This document shows positions 1 to 5,642 of a stretch of 52,186 nt of DNA, piece after piece. The position numbers and the translations under genes are program-made. The DNA is from Tritonibacter horizontis. GTDB lineage: Bacteria > Pseudomonadota > Alphaproteobacteria > Rhodobacterales > Rhodobacteraceae. Every line of letters starts with the position of its first letter. Positions within the stretch are counted from its first letter, which is position 1. The notes under the pieces are model-generated. The model made no database searches. It saw only the letters and a list, made by a program, of their open reading frames with translations, and was not told where the DNA came from. The stretch lies in contig NZ_LPUY01000087.1 in NCBI RefSeq assembly GCF_001518015.1, forward strand, positions 1 to 52,186, read 5' to 3'.

Positions 1-179
1 CCGGTGCTGCCGCTGCCGGTGATGTCGGCGTGGCGCACGATCCAGGTGGTTTCGTCCCAGCACATGGCGCGGGGATCGGGGCGGTGCAGAATGCCGCCCG
101 CCCGGACGAAGGCGAGGGCGCGCCCGAAGGCGGGCAGTGGCAAAATGGTGCGGGCCAAGGCTTCAGGGTCAACCGTCAT
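1..179 (-). CDS. Hypothetical phage early protein, 3' end cut off by window edge
   Basis: Reading frame on the minus strand that starts with ATG at 179 and runs off the left edge after 59 residues. The ATG overlaps the stop of the upstream gene (ATGA), which is typical of translationally coupled phage genes. The visible N-terminus begins MTVDPEALARTILPLPAFGR and is rich in Arg, Ala and Trp. I recognise no domain. It is the last visible gene of a leftward early operon driven from about position 970. The same operon probably continues towards the integrase outside the window, which is an inference from lambda-like layouts. Confidence 0.6.
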   Translation of the reverse strand, partial: MTVDPEALARTILPLPAFGRALAFVRAGGILHRPDPRAMCWDETTWIVRHADITGSGST

Positions 180-424
180 GCCGCGACCTCGCCGCCAAGA
201 GCGATGCGGACCCAGCTGTCGATCGCGGCATCTTCGAACCAGCCGCTGGTCTGGATGCCATGCAGGCTGAGGGTCACTATCGAGCGCCCCGGTGGCAGGT
301 CGGTGGGCACATTGTAGTGGCCACCTGTCTCGATCACCGCATTGGCGAAACTGTCGCGGCGCTCTGCTGCGGGGAGGGCCTGCAGGGTGCGGGCGAATGT
401 CTTGATGGGGCAATCTGGGGTCAT
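176..424 (-). CDS. Hypothetical phage early protein (82 aa)
   Basis: Minus-strand gene of 82 residues beginning MTPDCPIKTFARTLQALPAA. I set the start at ATG 424 because it overlaps the stop of the preceding small frame (ATGA). Its own stop overlaps the next ATG at 179. The frame stays open upstream to a GTG at 532, which has a good ribosome-binding site (GGAGGATT, 540-547 read on the minus strand). A 118-residue form is therefore possible, and it would run through the structured RNA described at 447-590. No domain is recognised. The short leftward cotranscribed genes here look like the small accessory genes of a left phage operon. Confidence 0.55.
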   Translation of the reverse strand: MTPDCPIKTFARTLQALPAAERRDSFANAVIETGGHYNVPTDLPPGRSIVTLSLHGIQTSGWFEDAAIDSWVRIALGGEVAA

Positions 425-648
425 GCTGGACAGCCTTTCAAAAAGCGCGCGGGCGGTGGGCAATTTGGAGGATTGAACCGCCCGCGCATGATCCGCACCG
501 CAAGACGGGTGCGAAACCTCGGGGAGAGCCACGGCGCGCAATCCTCCAGCGCGCACCGGCTATTCGGTTGGGTCCAAGGGCGGTGCCCTTGGGATCTGGC
601 CCGCATGGGCGCGGGATCGGTGTTGGAATGGACAGCCATTGCGGGCAC
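421..648 (-). CDS. Possible small protein overlapping a structured RNA (Ash-like?)
   Basis: Frame of 75 codons from GTG 648 (or ATG 639), starting 9 bases after the stop of the 657-938 gene and ending in an ATGA overlap with the next gene. The spacing fits an operon. Its sequence is compositionally odd (Pro, Arg and Cys rich, with RFNPPNCPPPARFLKG near the end) and is dictated by the RNA hairpins beneath it. It resembles the Ash-family frames annotated over P4/C4-type RNAs in other prophages. That resemblance is from memory. It may be translated, or it may be only a shadow of the RNA. Confidence 0.3.
   Translation of the reverse strand: MPAMAVHSNTDPAPMRARSQGHRPWTQPNSRCALEDCAPWLSPRFRTRLAVRIMRGRFNPPNCPPPARFLKGCPA
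447..590 (-). ncRNA. C4/CI-like phage antisense immunity RNA (candidate)
   Basis: Read on the minus strand, this stretch folds into several hairpins. The stems are 571-581ish CCAAGGGC/GCCCTTGG with a three-base loop; 494-499 with 508-513; and a perfect 11-bp stem 447-457/477-487 with a 19-base loop. That last loop exposes TTCAATCCTCCA. It is complementary to an internal TGGAGGATTG (539-548) and, over 12 bases (466-477 against 938-949), to the ribosome-binding site and start of the gene at 657-938. Such loops that pair with Shine-Dalgarno sequences are the hallmark of C4 RNA of P1/P7 and of P4 CI RNA. Assignment to that class is inference from architecture and position in a left phage operon. 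The 3' and 5' ends are not known. Confidence 0.42.
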
Positions 649-656
649 GCCTTGCG

Positions 657-938
657 TTACGCCGCATGGGTGCCGCGGGGCGTGATGTTCTGCTCGGCCA
701 TGTAGCGACGGACTTTTTGTCCGGTGCGGGCCAGCACCTGCTCGGTGGGTTCCGGGGTTGGGGCTGGTCGTTCGACCAGATGCGCGGCCTGCAGGCGGGC
801 CGGGTCAAAGGCCTGTCCACGCGCGGCTTTCATCGTTGCCCAGGCGGTTGTGAACAGCTGAGGAGTGTCGAGGTGATCCTCAGGTGATCCCGCGATCTGC
901 CGGGCGTGATGCAGCATGTTTGTCGGTTGGTCTTGCAT
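657..938 (-). CDS. Hypothetical phage early protein (93 aa)
   Basis: First gene of the leftward operon, 93 residues, starting MQDQPTNMLHHARQIAGSPE with ATG at 938. The ribosome-binding site is a strong GGAGGATT (941-948 on the minus strand), about 3-4 bases from the ATG. It is the site to which the downstream RNA loop is complementary. No domain is recognised; the C-terminal half is basic and could bind nucleic acid, but this is only composition. It lies directly downstream of the two operator sites, so the XRE repressor should control it. Confidence 0.6.
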   Translation of the reverse strand: MQDQPTNMLHHARQIAGSPEDHLDTPQLFTTAWATMKAARGQAFDPARLQAAHLVERPAPTPEPTEQVLARTGQKVRRYMAEQNITPRGTHAA

Positions 939-949
939 TCAATCCTCCA
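938..949 (-). promoter_or_regulatory. RBS of first left-operon gene, target of the antisense loop
   Basis: On the minus strand this reads TGGAGGATTGAA and contains the Shine-Dalgarno sequence and the first base of the start codon of the 657-938 gene. The loop at 466-477 is its exact 12-base complement. This suggests translational (P1 C4-like) or transcription-termination (P4-like) control. Confidence 0.45.
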
Positions 950-964
950 TCGGTTGATGGGAAC

Positions 965-995
965 ATCTCTACAGTACGCAAATTGCGTAGGTCAA
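965..995 (-). promoter_or_regulatory. Predicted leftward promoter PL
   Basis: On the minus strand TTGACC (995-990) is a good -35 element. The operator palindrome 975-989 fills the spacer, and a weak -10 (TAGAGA or GTAGAG) falls near 965-972. A repressor bound in the spacer would block this promoter. The -10 is poor, so the exact start is uncertain. Confidence 0.4.
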
Positions 996-1019
996 TATAA
1001 AAACTACGCATATTGCGAA
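975..1019. promoter_or_regulatory. Left operator pair OL (two 15-bp sites)
   Basis: Site 1 at 975-989 is a perfect palindrome, TACGCAAATTGCGTA. Site 2 at 1005-1019, TACGCATATTGCGAA, differs at two positions. Centres are 30 bp apart, about three helical turns, which favours cooperative binding. The same half-site TACGCA recurs at 1550-1588 on the other side of the repressor gene. Together they define the operator consensus of this prophage. Confidence 0.75.
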
Positions 1020-1253
1020 TTTCAATCGGAGATGGCAGTATCAAATTTGTACTTACAGCTTGTCCAGGCACCAGAATCTGAGCCGTGAAGTAAGGCTTTG
1101 TTTCTCGTTTGTTCTTACCGATTGAGATTGTTTGAATATATCTCTCTGGAGGAGAAAAATGAATGATATTGCAAGGTTGAGGTTACTAAAGGAAGCGCGA
1201 AACTTGTCCGGGCTTTCCTTAGATTTTTGGGTAGACTTGACTGAGGGCTTGGA

Positions 1254-1514
1254 TCAGAGAGCCTTAGAGATCCTAGTGGGCAAATCATCAATCTTCCCGA
1301 AGTACATGAACTCCAGGGGCAAGCCATAGCGCTTCCGCAGTTTTTTTGCAGCGGTGAGTGAAAGCTCTCGCTTCGCGTTTTCAAATGGCCCGTACGTTTG
1401 CTCGGTCAGGCCGGCGCTCTCCGCGAAATCCTTTTTCGATAGGTCAAGGATTTCGCGCACTCTCTTCAGGCGCGCGGCCACAGCTTCAATATCATCTTCG
1501 CGTTCTTCAAGCAT
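1254..1514 (-). CDS. XRE-family phage repressor (CI-like)
   Basis: Protein of 86 residues. A Cro/CI-type helix-turn-helix spans roughly residues 24-46 (LSKKDFAESAGLTEQTYGPF), where the second helix would read the operator. There is no C-terminal peptidase/dimerisation domain, so it is a short repressor that would not be inactivated by RecA-stimulated self-cleavage in the LexA manner. It is divergent from the Cro-like gene at 1618 and lies between the operator pairs at 975-1019 and 1550-1588. This is the classical position for the lysogeny repressor. A phage regulator other than CI is possible but less likely. Confidence 0.8.
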   Translation of the reverse strand: MLEEREDDIEAVAARLKRVREILDLSKKDFAESAGLTEQTYGPFENAKRELSLTAAKKLRKRYGLPLEFMYFGKIDDLPTRISKAL

Positions 1515-1549
1515 GTCATCAATCTATCGGTTTTGATTAGGTGCGGCAC

Positions 1550-1588
1550 TGAGCAAATTGCGTATTTACAAACTACGCAAAGTGCGTA
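1550..1588. promoter_or_regulatory. Right operator pair OR with rightward promoter
   Basis: Two copies of the operator occur here: 1550-1564 (one half-site degenerate, GCAAATTGCGTA intact) and 1574-1588 (TACGCAAAGTGCGTA, one mismatch). Centres are 24 bp apart. A rightward promoter could use TTTACA (1565-1570) and TAGTTT (1587-1592) with a 16-base spacer, so the second operator would overlap its core. The region is shared by the divergent repressor promoter. Confidence 0.65.
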
Positions 1589-1617
1589 GTTTGGGCGAAC
1601 CCAAGCGGAGGTTGCAC

Positions 1618-1833
1618 GTGACAGTTTCAGAATTTCTCGATGGCGTTGGACGTAGTCGCTTTCAGTTTGACACTGGGTTTTCGGGGCAACTTGTGAGCCG
1701 AGCGAAGAAGGAAGGCGTGTTTCCTTCTCACTGGTTTTGGGCGGTGCGAGACTTTTGCAAAAACTATGGATTCGATGTTCCGGAACATCTTTTCCGTGGC
1801 CATCCGGAATCTAATTCGAACGGTCCCGCATGA
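1618..1833 (+). CDS. Cro-like DNA-binding protein
   Basis: Short protein of 71 residues starting at GTG 1618, eight bases after GCGGAG. It is the first gene right of the operators. The central part, GQLVSRAKKEGVFPSHWFWA, resembles the recognition helix and following segment of short phage Cro/YdaS-type proteins, which read 'VSRARKxGxFPxxW' in related phages (family knowledge). The frame is open to a TTG at 1558, but that start lies inside the operator and has no ribosome-binding site. Its stop overlaps the next ATG at 1830. Likely role: early repressor of the lysogenic promoter. Confidence 0.6.
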   Translation: MTVSEFLDGVGRSRFQFDTGFSGQLVSRAKKEGVFPSHWFWAVRDFCKNYGFDVPEHLFRGHPESNSNGPA

Positions 1834-2153
1834 GCCGTCCGCGTCTGACCCTGATTGTGAACAATGATGTGCCATGCGACCAGCCTGGCACGTCTATCCC
1901 GGCAGCGTCTTGGTCAAATCAGTTTGACCCCTACGCTCTGAAGGTCAGTGCTGCTGACCTTTGGTCGGGCTACTTTCGCGCGCGGTTTCACAGCCCGCGC
2001 GAGGTGGCGCTGTTTTGTGATGTGTCATTTCAAACCGCCCTGAACTGGTGGGGCGCGGTCACTGCGCCCACCAGCCATATCGCGCTCTTGATGGTGCTGA
2101 CGGATCCGGACCTGCCGACCTTCTTTCATGAACAACTGGCGAGGGCGGCGTGA
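1830..2153 (+). CDS. Hypothetical early phage protein with possible HTH
   Basis: 107 residues, ATG at 1830 overlapping the stop of the Cro-like gene, and stop overlapping the next start (TGATG at 2151-2155). The middle segment FHSPREVALFCDVSFQTALN followed by WWG looks like a helix-turn-helix of the type found in small phage regulators. The N-terminus has no clear feature. It may be a second early regulator (CII-like position). Function not assignable from sequence alone. Confidence 0.6.
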   Translation: MSRPRLTLIVNNDVPCDQPGTSIPAASWSNQFDPYALKVSAADLWSGYFRARFHSPREVALFCDVSFQTALNWWGAVTAPTSHIALLMVLTDPDLPTFFHEQLARAA

Positions 2154-2413
2154 TGGCGCAGAGATCACCGCGCATCGAACGGATTGCCTATCAGATCTGG
2201 TGGCTGATCCAGGACAGCGCCGGGGAATGCACGCTGCAGGACATGGCGGAGTTTACCGGGACCTCGGTCCAGTGCTGCTTGCAGATCTGCCGGTATCGCG
2301 GCTGGAACGGGCGCTATCGCAAGATGTCGCGCAGCTGCTCTGCCGACGCCCGGTCGGACCTGGCCGAACCGTTGGACGGCGCGCTGTTGCGGTTGTTCGG
2401 GGAGGCGGCATGA
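2153..2413 (+). CDS. Hypothetical early phage protein (86 aa)
   Basis: 86 residues from ATG 2153 (a GTG lies one codon upstream). It begins MAQRSPRIERIAYQIWWLIQ and contains TLQDMAEFTGTSVQCCLQIC, which has the helix-turn-helix spacing of a small winged-helix or XRE-type fold. It is a member of a tightly overlapping early cluster (TGATG before, ATGA after). No family recognised. Confidence 0.6.
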   Translation: MAQRSPRIERIAYQIWWLIQDSAGECTLQDMAEFTGTSVQCCLQICRYRGWNGRYRKMSRSCSADARSDLAEPLDGALLRLFGEAA

Positions 2414-3033
2414 CCTTGCAACCTGCTCATCTGCGGCCTGTCGATTCCGTTGACTTGCCGACATATCCCATTTCCGCGTCGGATCGCCTCGATTCCCACT
2501 TTTTCCTGCAATGGAACCTGAAACGCTGGCGCGGCAGCGAATTCCGGAGGCATGGGTATGCCGATCCAGAGGTCGGCTGGTTTGGGCGCGAGCTGTTCGA
2601 AATCTCGCAGGACGAAACACCCGTTGGAACTTTGCCTGGCGATGACGAGGCCTTGGCGTTTCTGCTGCGGATGCCGATCGTCCGGTGGAAGGAATTGAAA
2701 GCCCGCGAGGTGAACCCGCTGCATGGCTGGCGTCCGGTCCTGTGTGACAATGGGCAGACCAGGCTGGCGCACCCGGTGGTCACAGAAGTGGCGCTCGCCG
2801 CCCTTGGCTCAAAGAAGCGGAACGATTCAAAGAACGCTGACGATCGTATGCGCAAACGTTTGGGGACCATTGTCGGACACCTGACCAACAGTCTGACGGG
2901 TGGTGCGCGTATGGCCCAAAGCGATGAGGTCGTGAACCAGATCAGCGACTGGATTGAACAGAGCTATCCCGGCGGCAGCGCAACACTGAAGCGCGTGAAA
3001 GAAGCCGTGAACGACCTGTCGTCGCGGCACTGA
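2410..3033 (+). CDS. Phage early protein, DUF1376-like? (possible replication-related)
   Basis: 207 residues from ATG 2410, which overlaps the previous stop (ATGA). The frame is open further upstream, but only as an overlap with the earlier genes. The N-terminal part (LDSHFFLQWNLKRWRGSEFR, then EVGWFGRELFEISQDETPVG) looks like proteins that sit at the replication locus of alphaproteobacterial prophages and resembles DUF1376. The C-terminal third is charged (KKRNDSKNADDRMRKRLGTI) and probably binds DNA or a partner. Replication function is inferred mainly from position between regulators and late genes. Confidence 0.55.
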   Translation: MTLQPAHLRPVDSVDLPTYPISASDRLDSHFFLQWNLKRWRGSEFRRHGYADPEVGWFGRELFEISQDETPVGTLPGDDEALAFLLRMPIVRWKELKAREVNPLHGWRPVLCDNGQTRLAHPVVTEVALAALGSKKRNDSKNADDRMRKRLGTIVGHLTNSLTGGARMAQSDEVVNQISDWIEQSYPGGSATLKRVKEAVNDLSSRH

Positions 3034-3144
3034 TTTCTTCCCAAAAACTTCCGCCGGAAGAAACAGAAATTTCCAGAACCGGTTTTTGGAAGATTTCATT
3101 TTTTTCAAAAACTGCGCGGCTGAAAGGAAAGGAGAAGAAATCAA

Positions 3145-3180
3145 ATGAAAGGAAACCTTCCGACAGGTGGCAGTTTTTGA
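3145..3180 (+). CDS. Possible 11-codon leader peptide
   Basis: ATG at 3145 preceded by AAGGAGAAG encodes MKGNLPTGGSF and stops at 3178-3180. The ribosome-binding site is one of the best in the region. The stop overlaps a TTG in the frame of the following gene inside a run of five T (3173-3177), so translational coupling or a -1 slip into that gene could occur. It may instead be a chance frame in an AT-rich intergenic stretch. Confidence 0.25.
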   Translation: MKGNLPTGGSF

Positions 3181-3227
3181 CGGTGTCGCCTGTGGATAAC
3201 TTCGAAATGCTGAGAAGAGGTGCAGAG

Positions 3228-3815
3228 ATGGATGCAAGGGCACAGGCAGAGGGCGAACGGCGGGTCATGCGGTTGCTGGTTGAACCGCTGAAGGCGCGCG
3301 GGCTTGCCAGGCCGAAGGGCTTCACCAAGGTCAAAGACTTTGACCTGATGGTGGAAAAGACGCTTTGCCCGAAGTTGGCTTATATGACCGCGCTGAACCT
3401 CGCGGCGCTTGAAGAGCAGATCGCGGCGAACCCGGCGGGTGCGGGTCGGGACCAGATGCCGATCCCGAATGAGATCCTGAGAGCGGCGGCGGGCATACAG
3501 GAGCCGGAGCCGACTGCGTCGCCCTTGATGCTGGCGGTGTTTGCGGCACCAATTGGGCGTGAAGCGATCGCGAACGATTGGGGGCCAGAGCTGCTGCGCT
3601 ATTTGAAGCGGCACCGCAAATGGCCGCGAGATCGTGTGCCAACTGAGATCCAGCGCGAGGCGGCGGAGGCCCGTGAACGGCTGTCCTTTATTCAGGACCG
3701 TGAAGCCCGTGGGCTGGGGGTCGTACAGAGAGACCTGGAGTGGCGCGCGATGCGCGAGGCGGCAGCGGTGAAGTGCAAAGCGATCGCGGCGCAAAGCGCT
3801 GAGGTGGCCCAGTGA
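3228..3815 (+). CDS. Hypothetical phage protein (195 aa)
   Basis: 195 residues from ATG 3228, chosen because AGAAGAGG lies seven bases upstream. Starts at TTG 3177 or GTG 3183 would add 15-17 residues. The protein is helical and charged (MDARAQAEGERRVMRLLVEP...). The C-terminal third carries many Arg/Glu heptad-like stretches suggestive of a coiled coil. The stop overlaps the next GTG start (GTGA at 3812). No domain recognised; the position just before the packaging genes is usual for small regulators. Confidence 0.55.
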   Translation: MDARAQAEGERRVMRLLVEPLKARGLARPKGFTKVKDFDLMVEKTLCPKLAYMTALNLAALEEQIAANPAGAGRDQMPIPNEILRAAAGIQEPEPTASPLMLAVFAAPIGREAIANDWGPELLRYLKRHRKWPRDRVPTEIQREAAEARERLSFIQDREARGLGVVQRDLEWRAMREAAAVKCKAIAAQSAEVAQ

Positions 3816-4591
3816 GCGTTGTGGTGGTTGCGCCCAATGGCACGGCGCGCCTGGTTGAAGAGGCAAAGCGGATCAAGCAAATCAAGGCGCGCGGACATGT
3901 GCCACCCGCCTGCGGGGATGGCATCGGTGAGGCCCCGGCGCGCCCGGCGTTCCGTCTGTTTGAGCCGCAACAGTTCTATCCTGATGGCGCGGGATCGGCG
4001 GTCAAACCTGCAGGTTATCGCGGTCGCAAGGCGATGCGGATGCTCGATGCCTTCGACAAGATGGAGGCGCAGGCCCGTAAGTCCCTGTTTGAGGGGTACC
4101 AGAAAGAGGTCGGTAGAGCCTATGGCGTGCTGTTTGAAAAACTGGATGCGGCAGGCGTGCGCTGTTCTTCGGTGGAGGTGTTGTCACAGGCTTCGGGTGG
4201 TGGCGGTGGCGAATACATCGACGCGCTTCTGGCGGATCGGCGCAGGCTGGATGAGATGCAGCGGCGCATCGGCTCCGGCGCGGCGCTGGCGGTCCGCAGG
4301 ATCAGACCATCGGCGCGCAACAAGGTTGGGCTGATCAGTGATCGCGCGCTGGTGGATATGGTTTGCGTGCAAGGCCTGACGCTCACGGAGGCACTTAGGC
4401 GGTCGGGCTGGGCGGCGGAAGGGCAGCGCCCAAATGGAAAACACGTCAAGGCGCTGCGGTGCGCGTTGCTTGAATCGCTTGATCGAATGGCAGGTGGGAA
4501 CGTCAAAAATAGGGTTCAGTCGCACCACAGCGGGGCTATGCCGGTGGTAGACGCAAGCCAGTGGAGCGGCACCCGAAAGAAAGGGGATTGA
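3812..4591 (+). CDS. Hypothetical phage protein with C-terminal HTH-like segment
   Basis: 259 residues from GTG 3812 (GTGA overlap). Residues about 180-235 (LVDMVCVQGLTLTEALRRSG, then KHVKALRCALLESLDRMAG) look like a helix-turn-helix followed by a helical hairpin, as in phage late regulators that lie just upstream of HNH and terminase genes. A Gly run near residue 130 separates N- and C-terminal halves. Role as a late-gene regulator is inferred from position only. Confidence 0.55.
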   Translation: MSVVVVAPNGTARLVEEAKRIKQIKARGHVPPACGDGIGEAPARPAFRLFEPQQFYPDGAGSAVKPAGYRGRKAMRMLDAFDKMEAQARKSLFEGYQKEVGRAYGVLFEKLDAAGVRCSSVEVLSQASGGGGGEYIDALLADRRRLDEMQRRIGSGAALAVRRIRPSARNKVGLISDRALVDMVCVQGLTLTEALRRSGWAAEGQRPNGKHVKALRCALLESLDRMAGGNVKNRVQSHHSGAMPVVDASQWSGTRKKGD

Positions 4592-4682
4592 CCTTAGGTC
4601 GCCCAACTGGCAATGACTTGTCATCATCACGAACTGCGCCCACGGGAAACCGGCGGGCGTTTTTGCGTTCCGGGGGTCTGCG

Positions 4683-5045
4683 ATGACAGCGCGCAGCGAA
4701 TACCACCATCTTTACAACAAATCGGCATGGCGGCGGCAGTTGCGCCCGCAGCATCTGGCGCGGGAGCCTTTGTGCAGGGCGTGCCTGCGGCGGGGGATCA
4801 TCAATGATGGATCTTTGACCGCTGCCGGAGAGGATCAGGCCAATGCCAGGCGGCGGTTTCTGGTGGTGGATCATGTGATCCCGCACCGGGGTGATCTGGG
4901 CCTGTTTCTGGATCCGGCGAACCTGCAAACGCTTTGCCCGGATGATCACGACCAGAACAAGCAACGGCTTGAGGCGCGCGGCTACTCGCAAGAGCGGGGC
5001 GCGGATGGCTGGCCGATCGATCCGCAGCACCCGGCGAACCGATAG
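4683..5045 (+). CDS. HNH endonuclease, packaging-associated
   Basis: 120 residues. Zinc ligands C31-x2-C34 and C85-x3-H89 flank the HNH core, with D63-H64 in VVDHVIPHRGD, N80 in the DPANLQTLC segment and H89 in CPDDHDQNK. This is a compact phage HNH nuclease. Such genes directly upstream of P27-type terminase subunits are known to act with the terminase in cos cleavage and DNA packaging (HK97 gp74 type). The N-terminal YNKSAWRRQLRPQHLARxPLC signature is typical of these family members. A 91-base gap precedes it with no clear promoter. Confidence 0.85.
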   Translation: MTARSEYHHLYNKSAWRRQLRPQHLAREPLCRACLRRGIINDGSLTAAGEDQANARRRFLVVDHVIPHRGDLGLFLDPANLQTLCPDDHDQNKQRLEARGYSQERGADGWPIDPQHPANR

Positions 5046-5153
5046 GCCGGGGGGAGGGTCTGAAGGAAATCCGGTTTTGGTGGAAACCGGAGGGAGACCC
5101 TTTTTCTGCGCAAAGTCGAAATTGGATAGAAAAAGCCACATCAACATGGGGGC

Positions 5154-5642
5154 ATGGGGGTCATGAGAGGTCGCAAGCCAGCAGAGGAAAAAGTGGTCCC
5201 GCTCACCGAAGACGGCGGGTCTCTGCACAATCTTGAAGAGCGGGCAAAGGCGCGGCTTGAGGAGATCCGGCCCGAGGGGCTGACGGGTCAGTTGCGCTGG
5301 ACCTTTGATCGGATGGCCTTGCCGCTGTGTCACCCGACCGTGGATCGGCTGAACCGGACGAACGCTTTCATGTTCAAACAGCTCTGCAAGGCGGTGCTGC
5401 GTTTTGAGCGCCTGGAGCTGGAGCTGGAAGAGCTGACGGAGATCTATGAGAGCGAGACCCGCAACGGCAAGCAGATCAAATCCAGACCGGAGGTGGCGCA
5501 GTATAACGAGACCTTCCGGCAGATCCGCAGCCTTGCCAATGATTTTGGGATGACGCCTGCGGCAGAGCGCGGCCTGTCTGGCGGCGGTCAGATGGGGTTC
5601 AACTTCACGGATCCGAACGGCCCGGAAGGCTATCTGACGTGA
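5154..5642 (+). CDS. Phage terminase small subunit, P27 family
   Basis: 162 residues beginning MGVMRGRKP; the P27 family typically starts MRGRKP, so ATG 5163 is an alternative start. It is followed by a helical DNA-binding region (residues 30-110) and a C-terminal segment, DFGMTPAAERGLSGGGQMGF, that is characteristic of the family (FGLTPxSRxRL in others). It recognises phage DNA ends and hands them to the large subunit. Its stop overlaps the GTG start of TerL. Confidence 0.85.
   Translation: MGVMRGRKPAEEKVVPLTEDGGSLHNLEERAKARLEEIRPEGLTGQLRWTFDRMALPLCHPTVDRLNRTNAFMFKQLCKAVLRFERLELELEELTEIYESETRNGKQIKSRPEVAQYNETFRQIRSLANDFGMTPAAERGLSGGGQMGFNFTDPNGPEGYLT

Noticed and set aside
1132-1329. Small plus-strand frame with GGAGGAG before ATG 1159
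   Set aside because: Overlaps the 3' end of the repressor antiparallel, no recognisable domain; could be real but is not supported enough.
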